Assembly: GCA_001465935.1 (NCBI GenBank)
Contig: LNKV01000042.1
Location: 62,001-126,000, forward strand
Source of the DNA: Clarireedia homoeocarpa
Lineage: Eukaryota; Ascomycota; Leotiomycetes; Helotiales; Rutstroemiaceae
Length of the DNA stretch: 64,000 bases
Reading direction: 5' to 3'
Numbering within the stretch: the stretch's first letter is position 1; each line of letters starts with the position of its first letter. The notes beneath the pieces were generated by a model. It was given only the letters and a program-made list of their open reading frames with translations, was not told the DNA's origin and ran no database searches. The position numbers and the translations under genes were made by a program. Below are positions 1 through 12,381 of the stretch, piece by piece.

Positions 1-939
1 GTAGGACTAAGGAAGAATAGCTAGGAAGTAATAGAGAAAGAGCCAGAGTAATAGATGTCAGAAACGACGCTGGAATTCGTCGTAGTCGAAGACGACAGGT
101 TAGACGAAATGCTAGTAAGTTGGGCTGAAGGCTGCATGAGCAGATAGAATATGCACGTGGGGGGCACGAAAACAAGATATCGCTAGATGTAAAGGAAAGC
201 GCATATAGAAAGATGCGATGCAACACGGAGAGCATAGATAACTTCACTACTAGTTGATTTTCAGAAAGTCCCTCACTGACTGAATTACTGAGTTTTGCTG
301 AATACTACTTTCAATTCCTTCAGCAAAATTGCCTTTCCATCGGAGATGCAGAAGTGAAGTTTGGGTGAAGAATCATGTATATATATATATAGCTTGTATG
401 TTGCATCTACTGAGGTTACATCGGCTAGGGCATGGAAAAGTAAGGTTCGGAATCCTTCTCGTTTCATGCATTATGGATGATGACTGTTGATCGTTGGAGT
501 AGTTTCCTTAACTAGATATGGTATGAAGACAATGATGGGATGGGTTTATGGGTATGGTATTTGATGGGATGTGCCGTACGCATTATATGAGGTAGTACTG
601 TATGCTTAACCTTGTACTGCACATATGTGAACGATCGTATAGAGTTGTTGACGCGAATGCGAGAAGCATAATGAACGGAGAACTCGTACATGCAGGTAGG
701 TTTACATGTACAGAATTCATAACTCATGGTTGCATGTGGGATGGTCGTGAAAGAAAAGGAGATCCTATCAAAGCATAACAAGACTGCTATTGCACCCAAG
801 AAACCAGGAAGGAGTATTGCTTCAGAAAAGGAGGGAAGCAATGCGATGAGTCATCAGCGAGTCTAGAAATGAATAATCAGAGAGCCAAGACTACGCTGTG
901 CAGTATGAAACTATCTATGAATCACACTTAAAAAAAATC
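1..939. other. No gene seen
   Basis: Open frames here are short, begin at non-ATG codons or have no recognisable content. The stretch is moderately AT-rich, with a short TA run near 380-391. I see nothing to annotate. Confidence 0.5.
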
Positions 940-1009
940 TAATCGTCGGCCTTTGTGGTGGCCTCCTACGAAGCTTTCTGTAGGAGGCCGCCACAAAGGC
1001 CGACGATTA
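940..1009. repeat. Near-perfect 30-bp inverted repeat (hairpin)
   Basis: Positions 940-969 and 980-1009 are reverse complements over 30 bases with one mismatch, which would be a G-U pair in RNA. They flank a 10-base loop, GAAGCTTTCT. The stem carries the core TAATCGTCGGCCTTTGTGG. A diverged copy of the loop and right arm lies at 55958-56000, so this is a dispersed element and not a chance palindrome. The class is unknown: it could be a foldback or MITE remnant, or the end of a larger element. Confidence 0.85.
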
Positions 1010-1046
1010 AGATTAAAAGTCTTAAAGCTTCTGCGTCAATGGTTCT

Positions 1047-1090
1047 ACAAGCAAATATAAAGGGTTTTACAAGCAAATATAAAGGGTTTT
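1047..1090. repeat. 22-bp direct duplication
   Basis: Two exact adjacent copies of a 22-base unit beginning ACAAGCAAATATAAAGGG occupy 1047-1068 and 1069-1090. The second copy runs into the left end of the MITE at 1084, so the element end itself (GGGTTTTAC) is duplicated. This could be a slippage or insertion scar. Confidence 0.85.
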
Positions 1091-1580
1091 ACTAGTTGAC
1101 CGTCACTTTTTACTATCTGACCGTCGCCCCATATATTTGCGCCGTACATCGGAGATACACGATATTACTATATGACACTCATACAATTTTGATGTACAAC
1201 AAATATCACGATCAATGTTTGTTACAAGAAGATTTGATCTAAAGGCGATAGTCAATAGGCTTCGTTTGTAGGTCTAGATCTCTGTATATCTTAGCCCAAC
1301 TATAGGTAAGGCTATATTGATCCAGAATTTAAGGGTATTAAGAGTATCGAAGATCTAGTATAGGATAGCTAGGCCGATTTGAGTCTCAAAAGAATTTATA
1401 GTACAATCACTACAAAAAAGTATATCCTCGAATATTAGTCTATCTTGAGTTTTATAATTACCATGTACTTATTGTTGTTCACGGAAATTGTATAGTAACT
1501 GCATAGTAAAGTCTCCGATGTTCGGTATATGATAATATGGGGCGACGGCGGTCAGATGCGACAGTCAAATAGTAAAACCC
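1084..1580. mobile_element. MITE-like element with long terminal inverted repeats
   Basis: The left end GGGTTTTACTAGTTGACCGT and the reverse complement of the right end GGGTTTTACTATTTGACTGT match closely. The inverted similarity continues inward for about 80 bases, through GACCG...TCGCCCCATAT and ACATCGGAGA, with small gaps. The element is about 497 bp and contains no open frame of note, as expected for a non-autonomous DNA transposon. I could not define a clean target-site duplication, partly because the left flank is itself duplicated. A Tc1/mariner-like origin is possible but not shown. Confidence 0.75.
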
Positions 1581-2895
1581 AAGATAAATCACGTGATTAG
1601 GTTGCAAAAGACAGAGGAAGAGCCATCAAGCAATGGCATTCACGCGCTCACCATACATGATCGGACAGGCACTGGGAGATCAGCCTATTGACCACCCAAA
1701 CAGGAAGCACACGGTAAAGTGCGGCAACGCTGACGTCACTTGACAGTCGGCACGAAACAAGCAAGCAAGGGAGCAAAACAGCTACCTCAGTCAACGCCGC
1801 AGCCCATCTGCCATCAGCCATCAGCCGTCAGCTATCAGCCCTGAGCCTCTGCTGAGCCATTGGCCATTAGCCTTTCTTACCACCCGACACCGGGAGATGA
1901 AATATTGTGCTTAGTAGAGCACATACTCGGAAAGCCAGATCGATCAAACATTCTCATACTATATACGCGGCTTGTCTGGAAGGATAAGATAAGACGTCGA
2001 AACCCGAACCCGGCAGAATTGAATCAGAATAGTTATCGCTTAACCTTACTCATTCTCAGCCGGCCGGGAATATTGCAATGACCGGCTTGTCCGAAACTAT
2101 GTCCGCCAGCCCCAAAAAGAATAATCGGGAAATAAATAAATTGGAAAATAAATAAATTGGAATAAATAATCAAATAAATTCTTTTACAATACATAATTCA
2201 TGTGCCGCTGCGGCTCGCGAGTCGCAATAATGCGCCACATCTATGCAGTGTTTTCTAGAAGAGATATGAAATGGCGAGAAAGAAGAACAAGTGCGCACTG
2301 CACTGCACGATGTGTTTGAAAAGGGTGGGGAGGGGGGGTAAGGCACCTCCTGTTCAAGTGGACGTGAATGTGAATGTGAATGTGAATGGACTGAAATGAT
2401 TTTTAGTTCTATTTATTGCATGCAACTCCACAAAAGTCCGTCCAGATGCAAGCAAAAGAGTGGGATATGTTAGTGATAGAGTATGTAGAAGGAGCTCTTG
2501 ATACTGTAGTGAAATGAGGGCGGCTAAAAAACAAGCCTGGGTTTCTCAGTGAGGGCTGCGCATTATGGACTTATGGTGTGATACGAAGGACAGGTTCCCA
2601 CAGCACAGCAAGCATGCATGCATGTACAGTACTAGGCAACTTCTATTGTATATGTACATCGGTACTGTCTTCCAGCCAACTCATCTCTTGATTGAAAAAA
2701 AAATTAAATTGTGAAATAAAGCGTGCTGCCTAGAAGCGAAGTAACAATACATGCATGGATTTATGTCAAACATATTATGGGGTTGTCGTGAATAAAAGTC
2801 ACCTAATGCTACTCTACACTGAAACCAGAATTGATCCTCACACTTTGACATCTAGATGGTGGTGTCTCGGACCTAGAATGAAGCTCCCCAGGATA
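1581..2895. other. Intergenic, no gene seen
   Basis: This lies downstream (3') of the glucoamylase gene. It contains a run of near-repeats of CATCAGCC at 1801-1850, a (GTGAAT)n tract around 2364-2390 and a G-rich run near 2325-2340. I looked just downstream of the glucoamylase stop for a starch-binding domain in all frames and did not find one. Confidence 0.5.
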
Positions 2896-4651
2896 TCACG
2901 ACCAAGGAAAGGGCCGGATTCGATTTCCTGCACTTTTGGACTTGGTAGGCCTGGCAGCTGTACCCGACGCTGTACCCGTCGCAGTTGTTGGAGCGGCCGA
3001 AGAAGTCCCAAAAGTGCCTTCCTCAGATTGGGGAAATGCAGTCGCAGATGGCGCCAAATAATTCCCCACCACCCCACCGGCAGAACACTTGGTTGGTAAT
3101 TTGTTTGCATGGGCAGCTCCCCAGCCTGGGCCGTGTTTCCCTTGACGGGCTCTCTCCATCGTAAGAAAAGATGCATATGACCAGGTGAGATCGACTGCAC
3201 TCATGGCCGTACCATTGTCTCGGGAAAACTGTTCTGCAAGACGCCCGTCGCTTGGTGTGTACTGTGCGGCAATCGACACAAATCCATCTGCATAAGATTG
3301 AATGGCCTGGATGATGTTCTCAAATTGTTTGGATGAACTGGCGTAAGTGCCAAGGGAAATGCCGGGGATTAGATCGTCGAAGAATGGCTGGCTGATTTCA
3401 GTAATGGTGATGCTCCTGCTCGAATTGTATGTCCATAAAGCATCGTAAAGCTGTTCCGCTGCGGCAAATGTGCAAATATACCATGGATTCCCGCCTTGAT
3501 AAATATCCTCGGCATAACGACCAATCGCCACGGGCTGACCAGAAGAACGGTTGGAGTTGATCATGTACGGTTCCCGAAATGAATCAATGACAGCCTTATG
3601 GTTGGCGAGGGCACGATCAGAACACGGCTGGAACGTAATCGCATCACATTCCACGTCCGGATTCGGATCAAAGGTGTGTATAGAGGTCAGAATGGAGTTG
3701 CAGTCCAACCCGGTTCGGTGGTATGTCTCGGATTGTATTTGAATATTGGAATTGATGCTGCTGCCGTTCCAATAATTTTGCAACATACAGAGAATATGAG
3801 GTGCTTGTGAATCACAATCTGGGCACGAGTCTCCGACCGCGGTAGCGAATTTGGCACCTTCAACCAAGGCTCGGTGCTGAACAGCGGTTGTCCAAAACGA
3901 GGATCCGTTCACTTCTTCCCAAAGATCAAAAGTGGATAAATTCCAGTATTGAGCTACGTAAGCTAAATCATTTCGTACAACGGGCCAGATAATGTCCTTG
4001 ACGGTGGTATTTTGTCCAAGCTCCAATCGAGCGTTGCCGAAGGACATTAATGCCATCGCTCGCAGTGCGGGTCCATCTCGCTGCGGTCTGCCCCAGTATT
4101 CCAGGAACGCAGTCTCGTTTGTGTAGAACTTGGGTTCGCCTAGACCCGCTCCTGAAGCCAATCCACCTGAAGGATTTTCAATCACCTGTAGTCTCGCTTG
4201 AGCTGCGGCATAATCCTCGATGAGAGGCTGCAGACTCGAATTAGCACTATCAACAAGATACCGGTATGTTAGCGCGGAATCTCGTGTCCACGTATAGAAA
4301 TCTTATCAGATGTCAGTTGACATAGCCAAGTGTTCATGGGATTTATCCTACAGTTTGGATCAACCGTGCTAGGACTTGCAACGACAATTCCAGCACTTGC
4401 TCCAGGTGCTTTGGCACCGTTTGAGCCGATATTATCCAAGACACCTTGTAATGCAATTGGAAGCTCATTTGAGAGGTACCTTTCCAGTGTCACCGTCGTA
4501 TCCGATGAAAGATCGGCTTGTGCATGACTTCCAAGGAAAGACAAAAGTTGGATGATTGTTCTGTTCTCACATCAGCACTGCATCATCAATAGAATGTTCT
4601 TTCATTTCTAGGAGACTGCCACGGTACATACATGCTGCGTCCCCACATCAT
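2896..4651 (-). CDS. Glucoamylase, GH15, secreted, no CBM20 domain
   Basis: Secreted glucan 1,4-alpha-glucosidase that releases glucose from starch ends. Exons on the minus strand are 4651-4632, 4560-4352 and 4301-2896, giving 544 aa. The 71-bp intron 1 (GTATGT...ACAG) and 50-bp intron 2 are canonical. The tiny first exon supplies MMWGRS, and the joined product begins with a hydrophobic signal peptide ending near HAQA. Family motifs are clear: GIVVASPST, YTWTRDSA, WGRPQRDGPALRA, the proton-donor region DLWEEVNGSSF, and the catalytic-base region GRLAEQF followed by DLTWSYASFL. After the catalytic domain a Ser/Thr/Ala linker runs out at PFPWS, so the usual C-terminal starch-binding domain is absent. 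The enzyme should hydrolyse soluble starch better than raw granules (family knowledge). I chose this start because downstream frames lack an ATG before the mature domain. Confidence 0.93.
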
Positions 4652-5050
4652 TGTAGTAGTGAGAAAGCCCGCGGTTATCTTCGAACGACAGTACGTAGAC
4701 AGCGGTATGAAGCGAGTGCGTTACACAAATCAGAGTCCGGCACGTGTGGCGAACGCGGTTGCAAATATGTGCCGATTTCGGGTGGGATGGTTTCGATTAG
4801 GAAAGATCATGCACGGTGTAGGCGTTTCCTGGAAACAATGGATAAGACGAGGAGCAGCAGCTGGTCAAAGATGAGCTCAACGGAAGGATTGAAGCTTGTC
4901 GCATGGGAGGAAAGTGACGAAGCAACTGCCAAATTGCGACTAGCAAAGCCCCTATTTCCTATTGTTATTTTTGTCGCCGCTTATCGTATCCCTGCAACTG
5001 CGTGGATGCGACCCCAGGAATCCATTTTCCATCACCACCATCGAGCCCAC

Positions 5051-5150
5051 TGCGAGCATCTGCAAGCATCTGCGAGCATTTGCAAGCATTTGCAAGCATT
5101 TGCAAGCATTTGCTACTGTACCCGTTGCTACTGTACCCATGGCTGCTGTA
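5051..5150. repeat. Two adjoining minisatellites
   Basis: About six and a half copies of the 10-base unit TGCAAGCATT (with CATC and GAGC variants) run from 5051 to 5114. Three imperfect copies of TGCTACTGTACCC follow to about 5150. They lie about 400-500 bp upstream of the glucoamylase start, so they may sit in its promoter. Confidence 0.85.
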
Positions 5151-6035
5151 CGAAGGTACATCACGAACCTGTAGAATTTGCGGCCAAGTCAATGAAACCC
5201 CCTGAATGGACATAATGTCCACTTGCATTGCAACCTACGAAGTACTCTGTGACAGTACTGCTCCTTCTGGCGACCGCACGAGATCTAGAGTGGATTCGGG
5301 AGGCAGAAACAAGCAGAAGAGCAGAAACAATGGATACATACTTCCTCACCGGGGAAATAGGAAATAAAGGTTAATACATATACCCCGATTATTGTTAAAA
5401 TTCTCCACAACTGTAGGATCTTGACGATCTGATTCGATAGAAGCACCCTTGTTGATAGAATCCCCCGAGTACCAAAGTAGTATGATTACCGCCGAAGAGG
5501 GCTAAGCACGCCAAGTTACCCCCAAGATATTTTGCTTGCACACGTTGTGTCTTGCGGGTGCTTCCGGACTAGCTCCATCACGTGAAACGACGGGCAAGCA
5601 CGACTCCACTCTCCCCTCTCCAACGCCATGTCGTCCAAAAGCAGGGCCAAGAAACGTGGGCGTTGAGCTCGCAGTACTCGTCACAATCCCATCCAGACCC
5701 TTCAACAGGTGCGACGGGGGAGCCGTTCCACCACACTCCCCACACCAAGCAACAAGTGCCGCGTTTACGAAAGAACACAATTTCGAATCGCACAAAGCAT
5801 ATCCCGTTGTCTCACAAAGCGTTTTAGTCCAAAAGTCAAAAATGAAACGATACTCGATTATGTATGAATCTTACCAACTACAGCTCCTTAACGCCCGCAG
5901 CCGATACCGAAATTTTCTCTACTCCGTTCCCATATTACTCCGTCCCACTTTCATAATCCTGCCGCCGCCAAGAGTCATCTTAAGTCGCAATCCGATCATG
6001 CGCAGCATGGTCATGGTCCCTATTGAATAGGCTTT
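5151..6035. other. Intergenic, no supported gene
   Basis: Overlapping open frames exist on both strands between 5500 and 6030, but none resembles a known family or shows convincing exon structure. The segment lies between the glucoamylase 5' side and the 3' end of the PrnB-like gene. Confidence 0.45.
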
Positions 6036-7511
6036 CTACCTTGTCGCCATCAATCTATCACCAAGCATCTTGTCTAATGGTGCGATCGCCTCTTCGTACC
6101 CATGAACCTTTTCGCTTTCCAACACACTCTTTCCAGCTGTCATGATCAATCGCTCCGGAGCGGGAACGCTCAAGTATGGCTTGACCCTGACCCTGTGAGC
6201 CGTTCTGAAAACTCTCATTTGCTTCACAATATTGTTCATCTCTTCTTCAATTTCGGCGTCACCGGCATCTTTTGCTTTTTGCCTGAAGTTGTGTTCTTTG
6301 ATGACTTCCCTGAATCGTTGCTGGCTTTTCGGAATGTAGCGGATTGTGTTTTCGTCAGTCAAGTATTTTTCGAGTCCCAAGAAGGCATCAATGATTTGCG
6401 GGAAGAGCAATTGGTTGCCAGAAAGACCGTCGTATTCAGTGTATTCCCCAGTAACGGGGTCGATGGTTCCAGCGGCCCACCCTTGGAAGCCCTGGGCGTA
6501 ATGCATCCACACCTTTCTAGAAATTTTTGTCTCGATCATTGTCTCATAGTAATTCTTCAAGGGTATCCTTATCTCCACGTTTATTTCTCGGAGCGTTTCG
6601 AGAAGGCCAGTGCGATCGCCAATAGAGTGTTGATGGATCGCCTTGGTTACTAAGTGGTAGATTGGTAGCGCTAGTTCTTCCATTGCAGGGAAAACATGGC
6701 CGAAGTGGTATTCCGCTGATTGAATAAGATCAGACTTGCCCGGGTTAATTGGGTAGACGATTTGTGCCTTGGTGTCGAAGTTGCAAAGATAGTTGGCAGT
6801 TACATTTCCACCGGGAGATGTCACTCCATAGCGTCGTTTGAGATACTCCCAGGGTACATTGAGTTCTTCAGGGATGTCGACGACTTGTTCCTCTTGGGCA
6901 AGCTTGACAATAGGAATGGTTCCCCAGCTAGATTATGTTAGAAATGTAACATGAACATGCATGAGTAGTACTTACCGGAATGCATGTCTTGACAGGGCAA
7001 TGCAAGCGAAGAAACCATTCCAAGCCTCTCCAGGCAGCGAATCTGTGGCTCCATTTTCAGATGCAGCGAGAAGTGCGGCCACTTGTTTCGTATCGATGCG
7101 TTCCGATAATAGCTGTCGGTACCTGACACGATAATCTAAACACCGTTGATAGTTGACCTGGTCATCCTTGGATAGATCTTCGGTTGAGAGTGAAGGAACA
7201 AGTTCGAGGTAGATGTCGTGATAAGGTCGAAGCACTTCAGGCCAAGCCTGCCCATATGTAGTTCGTGGTGGCCATGATCCTGCGCCGTCGACGTCGATGA
7301 GATGTTTCAATGATGCCTCAGCTGGATGGAGTACGCGAACAGGTGCTTTCTCTTCTGTATAGTATGCAGTGGAGTATGAGGCTTGCTTTTTGAAGCTGTT
7401 GATGATAGCCTTCAAATAGTGCTTGACGAAAAGCCCAATGAGAGCGACTGGAAATGTGTACAAGAGTATGATGTGCGTTCGAGCAAGTACTGGATCTTGA
7501 ACAGCCCACAT
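6036..7511 (-). CDS. PrnB-like / indoleamine 2,3-dioxygenase superfamily protein
   Basis: Predicted haem-binding protein of the PrnB (former DUF1864) and indoleamine-dioxygenase superfamily, 475 aa, from exons 7511-6976 and 6927-6036. The 48-bp intron (GTAAGT...CTAG) restores HAFRWGTIPIV across the junction. Diagnostic stretches are GGNVTANYLCNF, the active-site loop YDGLSGNQLLFPQIIDAFLG and FRTAHRVRVKPYL. PrnB acts on chlorinated tryptophan in bacterial pyrrolnitrin synthesis; the substrate of this fungal relative is unknown. Residues about 10-35 form a hydrophobic segment, suggesting a membrane anchor. The frame stays open 5' of 7511 but contains no ATG, so I begin at the first in-frame ATG; an upstream exon is possible. 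The P450 about 3 kb away suggests an oxidative metabolite locus (inference). Confidence 0.75.
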
Positions 7512-10500
7512 GTTTGCGAGAATTATATGATATTGAAAAGCACCGATGGTTTTCAAAGAATGCAAAGCAGATGTAGTGAATGCAAGACTGGTTGGTGATG
7601 GTTGTTCTTGAAGGGAATATCGATGATACTTAAATAGATCATGTTCACCGGTTGATATGGTTTCATCTGCTTCATCTCACTCCATGTGTTTAACGCTGAG
7701 CCTAGTCTCCAGTCACTTCATACTTCCCGTTCAGGAAATATCACATCGTTCACGCTCTAGGCTTAGCTATGCACAAAAATGTCCGTCACACCGCCCTGGG
7801 AATTCGCCCCTTATGGAGCAATTTTGCCAGAACAATTTAATCCGTGCCAAACGCAGATCCACATTTCCGTAGTAATATCCCTATGTCTTTAAAGGCGGTA
7901 GAACAATTATTCGCGATTACTCCGAGATGGTAATGGCCATATAATAGTGGGCATGCCTGTCTTAATCCAAATGGGGGAAGTCTCCACAAATATGTGATAA
8001 CTGGGATTCGGAAAGTTTAACGTTGTTCCAAATCCTGTACTACAACATTGCATGAAGGAGATGCAACTCTGATGACATGCACCTGACGGAATCAATCTAA
8101 CTATTTTGGGTAGTAGGAGTTCTTTATACTTCGAACCAAATTTGTACAAAGGATGAATGAGCAACGAATAAAGTGGGGCTTCAACAAGACTCCGGGTACT
8201 GGCCGCGGCTTACTAGAGTAAGGCATTTTCCTTACATGTCATTAGCAAGAGATCCTACCAATTAAACGTCTGAGCTCAGCTGATTTATCATTCGCATCTA
8301 TATTCGTGCGGCTCAGCATGATTCATTAGGGTACATTGCCTACAGCATTGGCTAACAGTACGAATGTCGTTACATTAACTTCCTCTGACTGAGAGGATTA
8401 GGGCGGTGTACTCTAAGAACCCCAGTAAAAATCCGTGGAGATACTCCTTATATCGTGTTCCCTCCCTGATGTCCTAACGGCCAACTGGTAGCGATTCTTT
8501 TTTGCGGCCGAGCTAACCGTGGAGATCTCCTGCTGTCCGAATTACGCGTGCCTAATTATCCAGCAGGAGTGTGATTTGGAGATCCACCTCCGCGGGAGTG
8601 ATAGCTCATTCGTCCTATTGAAGACCCGAGTGTATGGGTGTACTTGCGATTTGACGTATCGTATTCGGTGTGTTGCGCGGCTATCATGTGTGGCCGTTTA
8701 CTCCCCAATCTCGGCAAGCGCTGAGTTCTGTCCCTACTTCGAACGTGCCGGATTTCTACCCGGATTGTCCCCAATGGGGATAGTTTCATATTTTTCAAAC
8801 TACGACCGATTCTCTACTCTTCCAGCAGAGTGAATCTAACGCCGAATGTCGAAAGCTCTTTCAACTGAGATTTGTATCTAATGGGCCGCGGAGCATATTC
8901 TCGAGTATTTCGTATCATGAGCCTTGTACTTACGACGTTAGCTAATTTGGGCCTATGTTTCTTTTCAAAAGACTGAGTGCACTCGAGGGCAGTTCCTCGT
9001 ATCTTATGCAGAGTTTACATCAAAGTTCAGCACCTCCCAAAATTTTAAGCCTTCTTGCAGTTGTATCTGCACCTAGCCACGTTTTATCAGCGTGAAGTCC
9101 GCGTGGGTTACACCTGCTGGGTCAAATTTTGTGATGAGCAGAGCCCAGGCATAAACCTGGACATGCAGGGAACCTTGTTCATACTGATACGAATTGTCGC
9201 CCCTTATTCGAGGCTCAAATCAATCATCAGCAAAGTCATTGCGATGATGATTATGAAGCTCAGAACTTCTCAACTGTACAACCGAAGGATAATTCTATGG
9301 CTTTTCCACGGATACATGAAAGGAAAGGGCGTTCGATAACCCCGCGATCACTCAATTCCAACAATAATGAAACAGAATCAACCGGAGAAACGAACCAAAA
9401 AGTGAGCAGTAGGTCGCGTTACCGCACCCCCATGCGCGATGGAGTCGACTACCTTGTCAACCCACAAGGCAGAGAGAAGGATAGAATTTCCATGACGAGT
9501 AGCTTTAGACAACCAAAGGTAACATATGGTGATCGTATTACATTTGAGAAAATCAGGGCCAACCAACAGGCGAGTTGCCCCAACCAAACTTGATTATAGG
9601 TTCGAAATGACGACTCTCTCACGTACAACATACCTGTCACCTCATCTTTAGCAATCCGTAAATCTCCTCGGTTGGAAGTACCAGCATAGCGAAGCAAATA
9701 CAGATGCGACGATCTTGAATGCAACAATGGCATGTTGTTGGTATGCATAAGGATGTTCGAAATACTACCGAATCTTCTTCTTTTGCACTTGTCGCGTAAA
9801 TAGGCATACTTTAACGACATTAGACAGGCACCACTGCGCCGATTGCTTCTGCAGATGAAATAGCAGTGCATAATTCTTGAGCTGAGTATTGCTATGATTC
9901 GGACGCAGTACGTTTTGAGTTCCACGACATTTCATAAGAATTTACTGACAATGTACGCAGCACGAGAACACGAATGAAAGTCAGCGAGTACACATTTTAC
10001 ATTCAAGAAACACGTTATAAAATCCGAGGCTCCACATTAAGCGACCAATCGCAATAATTCATTCCAGGGGTACAAAAACACGCCACTCTTCAATGTGCCG
10101 ATTACTTAAACGCTTACACGCCGCACCGGAAAACTTCCGTCCTACACGAGGTTTCCGGAGTTACACAGATCAGAAGGTCAACAACATTTGAGAACGTCCC
10201 CGTTAAAGGAATATTCGATTTCATCACCCAGTTTCCTTACTAAACTAAAATTCGCAAGTTCGTGATATGCATGTAAGATTTTGGAGGGCTCCTCCGCCTT
10301 TCCATGAGGTTAGAATTACCGTGCATGTTCGTTTGGCGATACTTGTATCTCCTGCTATATCTCCGCTGCACAAATTTGGGTTGGAAATCCACAAGATGGA
10401 GGGACTCCTTTTATCTAAGCTTATGACTCGATGGTGGATTTCCGGGAACTGCGGGGAACAGTGGAAGCATTGTCGGGGTGGATGAGATGAAGATATATAA

Positions 10501-10580
10501 CGAGTGGCGGGCTCGTTTTCCTTCCTTCTTCAGTCCGGTGTCTCTTCTGTTTCCTCTTTCTTGGGCAATTCGTATTCACC
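7512..10580. other. 3-kb intergenic region, no supported gene
   Basis: Open frames at 8519-8833 (+), 9055-9339 (+) and 9449-9925 (-) lack family motifs, good codon structure and convincing splice partners. The region may hold decayed coding DNA, but I cannot name any. The last 300 bases are the promoter of the P450 gene; a TATA-like ATATATAA lies near 10492-10499. Confidence 0.4.
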
Positions 10581-12381
10581 ATGAATGCATATACAATGAA
10601 CACGACCGTTGTGGGCGGCTATCCCGCAGCTTCTGCAGACTCCGCCATACGAGTTAATGATTATTTCACATTCTCGACCGTATCTGGTGCGGTTCTTGCC
10701 TCTATTATCGTTCCATTCACCTATCAGATTATCTACTACAAATTCTTCCATCCCTTAAAAGATTACCCAGGACCGTTTTGGGGATCTGTCACCCGGCTAT
10801 GGCACACTCTAGAAAACATTAAGGGAACTGAATTAGAAACTTACCAAAGACTCTTGGAAGAGAAAAAAAGTATGTACCCTAGGACTTCTAGTACGTCCTT
10901 CGCTACTAACAAGAAATTACAGCAAAAATTCTACGAATCTCACCAACTGAGCTCCTAGTTCCATCGGCACTTACTCTACCAAAGATCTACCATCGTCAAG
11001 CCGTCAAGACAAAATGGTACGTCACGGGAGCTCTCGGTCCTGGAGAGTCCGTGTTCAACATGCAGTCACACTCTCAACATGCTCACTTCCGCCGTCTGAT
11101 TGCTCTACCATACTCCTTTTCCAGAATTCAAAAAAGTGAGGGCCTTGTCGACGAGGTCATTCTCGCCTGGGTTAAGAAGCTAGATGAGTTATTCGCGACT
11201 ACTGCCAAACCATTCGACATGGCACAGTGGGCTACATATGCTGCATTTGATGTCATCAGCTTGGTCGGGTTTGGAGAAGCATTCGGCTTCGTTGAGACTG
11301 CTTCTGATGTCAATAACTTGATCAAAGAGCTTCATCGAGGATTCTTCTACTTTGGAATTGTCGGTAGATTATACCCATTCGTGGAGTTCATCAAGAAGAC
11401 CCCACTCGGGAAGTTGCTTGTCTCCAACCCTAAAGATAGGGGAGGTATGGGATTACTCATTCGATGGACCAACAGAATTATGGCTGCTAGAGAAAAGGAA
11501 ATTGCAGATGGAAAGAACCATAACAGAGTTGATCTTCTTCAATCGTACGTCCATATCTTCCTTCATCATTGAGCAAAAGTTCCTGACAAAACCAACAGAT
11601 TCTATGAAGCCCGCGATTCTTCCGATAAGCCCTTAACTGAAGAACATATCCGAGCCGAATGCATGCTCCTCTTCACCGCTGGCGCCGACACTACCGGCAC
11701 CACCATGGGCGCCATGATGAACTATATGCTCGGCTCACCTATCGTATACGGAAAAATGCTCGCCGAAATCGACTCTGCCTTCGAGCGCGGTGTTCTCTCC
11801 AAACCCATTCCCACCTCCATCGAAGTGTCCAAGAACTGCCCATACTACGTAGCCTGCGTCAAAGAATCGCTTCGATTGTGTCCATCTGCGCCGAACATCT
11901 TTCCTCGTCTTGTGCAAGCTGATCACGCACCTCTTGTCATCGATGGAAAGACTATTCCTGTAGGCACAGAAATTACTAGCACCGCATACATGGCAAACCG
12001 GGATCCTGAACTTTACGGCGAAGACGCGAATGAATTCAGACCTGAGCGTTGGTTGGAGGATAATGGAGAGAAGGGAAAATTGTTTGATAAGTATCTTGCT
12101 ACTTTTGGATACGGTACTCGCGGTTGTTTGGGCAAGGAATTGGCAATGATGGAGTTGATGAAGACGCCTTTGATGGTGAGTTTACCATCCCCTTTTTACT
12201 TTCGATTTTGTGTCGTACAGCAACAGCTAATCATCGTGAACAGTTCTTCCGCCACTTTGAGCCAAGAATGTGTCTTCCTAGTAAGGAAACACCACCCACG
12301 AAGCGTGTTCTTGTTGGCGCAATGTTCTACTGGGATGATGTCTGGATCAAGATTAGAAAGAGGGAGGGAATTTCTCTTTAA
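10581..12381 (+). CDS. Cytochrome P450 monooxygenase
   Basis: Microsomal P450 of 541 aa with exons 10581-10869, 10923-11544, 11599-12175 and 12244-12381. All three introns (53, 54 and 68 bp) are canonical, and the first has a GCTACTAAC branch site. An N-terminal hydrophobic segment at about residues 30-52 anchors it in the ER, followed by the proline-rich hinge DYPGPFWG. The oxygen-binding I-helix AGADTT is at about 331-336, the ExxR motif is in KESLRLCP, the PERW motif follows, and the haem loop FGYGTRGCLG places the thiolate ligand at Cys480. It appears intact. P450s of this fungal type usually tailor secondary metabolites or detoxify; the substrate cannot be read from sequence. Its nearest neighbour is a PrnB-like enzyme, with a UstYa-like relic 3 kb downstream. 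Confidence 0.95.

Noticed and set aside
5500..6030. Open frames of 164 aa (+) and 97 aa (-)
   Set aside because: Overlap each other, have no motifs, no homology I recognise and no splice logic.
8200..8290. tRNA-like sequence on the minus strand (AGCTCAGAC...TTGGTAGGATC with a TTGCTAA loop)
   Set aside because: No T-arm (GGTTCGA) follows and the stems do not pair; only the D-arm resembles a tRNA.
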